From NCBI GenBank assembly GCA_003527225.1, contig DPXQ01000028.1, positions 3,571 through 11,277 of the forward strand: a stretch of DNA of 7,707 nt. The letters run 5' to 3'. A program made the translations under genes and the position numbers. The stretch is from Rhizobium sp. (GTDB taxonomy: Bacteria; Pseudomonadota; Alphaproteobacteria; Rhizobiales; Rhizobiaceae). Below are positions 5,684 to 7,707 of the stretch, piece after piece. Each line of letters starts with the position of its first letter. The first letter of the stretch is position 1. The notes under the pieces were generated by a model. The model did no database searches and was not told the origin of the DNA. It was given only the letters and a program-made list of their open reading frames with translations.

Positions 5684-5804
5684 TTTTTGCAAATGGGGCG
5701 AAAGGACGGGACGGCAAGCGGTCCGGCCCCCTCGGGTGAAGAGGTCGTTTGATTTGCTCCCGCCGCGTGTTAGTCGAGAAAGGTCCGTGCCCTTGAGGAT
5801 GCCC

Positions 5805-7544
5805 ATGACCGTCGAGACCGCGTTTCCATCCTTCGTCACACCGGCCCGCCGGCTGATCGAGGGTTCGGCCGAAGGGCCGCTGCTGTTTTCGGACACGGCC
5901 CTCAGTTTATGGGGCGGCGTCGATCCCGAAACCGGTCTTGTCATCGACCAGGCGCATCCTCTGCACGGCCGCTCGCTTAAGGGCGTGATCCTTGCCATCC
6001 CCGGCGGACGCGGGTCCTGCACCGGCAGTGCCGTGCTGATGCAGCTGATCCTTAACGGCAAGGCACCGGCCGGCATGGTCTTCTCGCAGGCCGAGGAGAT
6101 CCTGACGCTCGGCGTGATGGTGGCCGAGGAAATGTACGGCCGCTCCCTGCCGATCGCCGTCATTTCGCCCGCAGCCTTTGCAGAGCTCAAGGGCCAGACG
6201 CGCATCCGGATCGCGGGCGAGGCGGTGTTTGCGCCAGGCGCGAGCAGACCGACCGACCGGCGGGTGGCGGAGCGGCCGGACCCGTCGATCGCTCTTGACG
6301 ACCAGGACCGCCGGCTGCTGTCCGACCAGGTGCCGCAGGCGACGCGCACCGCGATGCGGATCGTCGTGCGCATGGCGGAACTGCTGGGCGCAAAGCGTCT
6401 GATCGACGTTTCCCAGGTCCATGTCGACGGCTGCATCTATACCGGCCCCGCCAGCCTCGACTTCGCCGAAAAGCTCGCGGATTGGGGCGGCCAGGTCGTG
6501 GTGCCGACCTCGCTCAACGCCATTTCCGCCGATCAAGCCCGCTGGCGCCAGCAGGGCACCGATCCCGCCCTGTCGATGGCCGCCAGCGCGCTGGCCGACG
6601 CCTATGTCCGCATGGGCGCCCGGCCGACCTTCACCTGTGCGCCCTATCAGCTGGACGGCGCACCCGGCGCAGGCGAGGCCATCGCCTGGGCCGAGTCCAA
6701 TGCCGTCGTCTATGCCAACAGCGTGCTCGGCGCCCGCACGATGAAGTATCCGGATTTCCTCGACATCTGCATCGCGCTCACCGGCCGCGCCCCAGAGGCC
6801 GGTTGTCACCTCGACGGCAACCGCAAGGCGGGGCTGGTCGTTGCGGTCGACCCCATGGACAACGCGGACGACAGTTTCTGGCCGCTGCTGGGTTACCGGA
6901 TCGGAGCCTTGGCGCCGAACGTCATCCCCGTCGTCACCGGTCTGGAACGATCCGGCCCGACCGCCGACGATCTGAAAGCCTTCGGCGCCGCCTTTGCGAC
7001 GACCTCGGCCGCACCGATGTTCCACATCGTCGGCGTCACCCCGGAGGCGCCCACGCTGGACGCGGCAAGCGGCGGGGCGGAGATCCCGTCCGTCCGCGTG
7101 ACCCGGGCCGATCTCGCCGCCGACTGGCTTCATTTTAATCCGACGCTCGGCGAGGCGGTCCAGCTCGTTGCGCTCGGCAACCCGCATTTCTCGGCCGATG
7201 AATGCCGTGTGCTGGCACAACTCTGTGTCGGCCGGACGAAGCATGCCGACGTGGCGCTCACCGTGACGCTCAGCCGCGTCACCCATGCCCGCATCGTCGA
7301 GGCCGGCATTGCCGCCGCCCTCGAAGCCTTCGGCGTCAGCTTCGTCCGCGACGCCTGCTGGTGCACGGTGCTTTCACCGATCGTTCCGCCGCGGGCGCAG
7401 ACCATCCTCACCAATTCCGGAAAATATGCCCATTACGGGCCCGGCCTCAGCGGCAAGGCCGTTCGCTTCGCAAGCCTTGCCGACTGCGCCGAGGCCGCCG
7501 TTACCGGCCGCGCGCCTGTCGCCCCGGCGCCCTGGCTGGCCTGA
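5805..7544 (+). CDS. acnX: Aconitase X family protein, probable cis-3-hydroxy-L-proline dehydratase
   Basis: A 579-residue cytoplasmic enzyme fusing the two aconitase X parts. The small swivelling DUF126-like domain (about 14-145) has GGRGSCTGSAVL (67-78). The large DUF521-like catalytic part (about 165-572) has SQVHVDGCIYTGPASLDFAEKL (203-224), FTCAPYQL (276-283), WAESNAVVYANSVLGARTMKYPD (295-317), LGNPHFSADEC (457-467), RDACWCTVLSP (515-525) and TNSGKYAHYGPG (536-547). Family enzymes bind an iron or iron-sulfur centre through cysteines; C278, C467, C518 and C520 are candidate ligands. Characterised bacterial members dehydrate cis-3-hydroxy-L-proline to pyrroline-2-carboxylate; archaeal ones act on mevalonate 5-phosphate. 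No hydroxyproline transporter or reductase gene is in view, so the substrate is inferred. The start at 5805 is chosen for GAGGA (5795-5799); ATG 5799 and GTG 5787 are alternatives. Confidence 0.88.
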   Translation: MTVETAFPSFVTPARRLIEGSAEGPLLFSDTALSLWGGVDPETGLVIDQAHPLHGRSLKGVILAIPGGRGSCTGSAVLMQLILNGKAPAGMVFSQAEEILTLGVMVAEEMYGRSLPIAVISPAAFAELKGQTRIRIAGEAVFAPGASRPTDRRVAERPDPSIALDDQDRRLLSDQVPQATRTAMRIVVRMAELLGAKRLIDVSQVHVDGCIYTGPASLDFAEKLADWGGQVVVPTSLNAISADQARWRQQGTDPALSMAASALADAYVRMGARPTFTCAPYQLDGAPGAGEAIAWAESNAVVYANSVLGARTMKYPDFLDICIALTGRAPEAGCHLDGNRKAGLVVAVDPMDNADDSFWPLLGYRIGALAPNVIPVVTGLERSGPTADDLKAFGAAFATTSAAPMFHIVGVTPEAPTLDAASGGAEIPSVRVTRADLAADWLHFNPTLGEAVQLVALGNPHFSADECRVLAQLCVGRTKHADVALTVTLSRVTHARIVEAGIAAALEAFGVSFVRDACWCTVLSPIVPPRAQTILTNSGKYAHYGPGLSGKAVRFASLADCAEAAVTGRAPVAPAPWLA

Positions 7545-7646
7545 GCGGCACGCAGCGAACGGCGGCCGGACGGTCGGTCTGCCGGCACACGGTGATCAGT
7601 GTCCTTGTGGATGAGCCAGCCGCACTCTCCGCGCCGGCTTTGGATC

Positions 7647-7707
7647 TCCCTCTTCTCCCCATCGGGGAGAAGTGCCGAGCGCATGCGAGGCGATGAGGGG
7701 GGCGAAG
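7647..7707. repeat. Rhizobial-type palindromic intergenic repeat (cut by window end)
   Basis: A perfect 9-bp inverted repeat, CTTCTCCCC (7652-7660) and GGGGAGAAG (7664-7672) with loop ATC, is followed by GTGCCGAGCGC, ATGCGAGGCGATGAGGGG and a G-rich end. The outer CCCTC (7648-7652) can pair with GAGGG (7695-7699), giving a multi-stem shape. This wording resembles the short palindromic elements scattered in many copies between genes in Rhizobiaceae, though I cannot count copies from this window. It lies 100 nt after the aconitase X stop and might end or stabilise that transcript, although no T-run follows. The stretch 7545-7646 shows nothing recognisable. Confidence 0.7.

Larger units (their letters stand above)
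5597..5804. other. Divergent intergenic region between the DGPF operon and aconitase X gene
   Basis: These 208 nt hold the signals for both transcription directions. The left half contains the Shine-Dalgarno and candidate ECF42 promoter of the - strand operon. For the + strand gene I see no convincing -35/-10 pair (TTGATT at 5749-5754 lacks a good -10) and no clear operator-like inverted repeat. The + strand frame is open back to 5643, but that stretch does not look like protein of the aconitase X family. Confidence 0.6.

Noticed and set aside
4124..5752. 542-codon open frame on the + strand across the sigma, VOC and DGPF genes
   Set aside because: It spans three real genes on the other strand; its translation is low-complexity Arg/Ser/Ala-rich and shows no domain.
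5749..5777. Possible sigma-70 promoter for aconitase X starting at TTGATT
   Set aside because: No acceptable -10 hexamer at 16-18 nt spacing.
5643..5804. Upstream extension of the aconitase X frame
   Set aside because: The extra 54 residues do not resemble the family N-terminus and would overlap the divergent promoter; a Shine-Dalgarno supports the start at 5805.
5907..7286. 459-codon open frame on the - strand opposite the aconitase X gene
   Set aside because: It is an antisense shadow of a well-conserved gene, with His/Gly/Arg/Asp-rich composition typical of such shadows and no family motif.
7565..7586. GCCGG/CCGGC hairpin just after the aconitase X gene as a terminator
   Set aside because: Five pairs with a 12-nt loop and no T-run; not convincing.

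Overview
The window looks like a chromosomal segment of a Rhizobiales alphaproteobacterium, probably Rhizobiaceae (Rhizobium/Agrobacterium/Ensifer type). The grounds are gene order (adk-rpsM-rpsK-rpoA-rplQ, with no rpsD between rpsK and rpoA), a Cys4 adenylate kinase lid, GC-rich codon use, and a palindromic intergenic repeat at the right edge of a kind common in rhizobial genomes. No database was searched; family calls rest on recognisable motifs.

Left part (1-3304, + strand): the end of the spc/alpha ribosomal gene cluster. It holds the 3' part of adk, then rpsM (S13), rpsK (S11), rpoA (RNA polymerase alpha) and rplQ (L17). The gaps are unusually long for a ribosomal operon (about 95-230 nt) and several hold hairpins: a UUCG-loop hairpin after adk, a terminator-like hairpin plus a second hairpin between rpsM and rpsK, and a terminator-like hairpin plus alternative pairings between rpoA and rplQ. 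A strong GNRA-loop terminator closes the cluster after rplQ.

Middle part (3373-5596, - strand): a compact three-gene accessory module transcribed towards the ribosomal cluster. In order of transcription it has a YCII/DGPF-domain protein, a VOC (glyoxalase-fold) protein, and a 420-residue ECF sigma factor with a long TPR-like C-terminal extension. This is the signature of the ECF42 group, whose members pair with DGPF proteins. In front of the DGPF gene lies TGTCGA, 17 nt, CGTC, which matches the reported ECF42 target motif, so the sigma factor probably drives its own operon. A second TGTCGA sits 12 bp further upstream.

Right part (5805-7544, + strand): a divergently transcribed aconitase X protein with fused DUF126-like and DUF521-like parts. 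Characterised bacterial relatives dehydrate cis-3-hydroxy-L-proline. It shares a 208-nt intergenic region with the ECF42 module. After it come about 100 nt with nothing recognisable and then the palindromic repeat.

The most notable item is the self-contained ECF42 module with a readable promoter. The group itself is known, so the interest lies in the promoter, the doubled -35 motif, the added VOC gene and the position next to the ribosomal cluster. I found no CRISPR array, insertion sequence or tRNA/rRNA gene.
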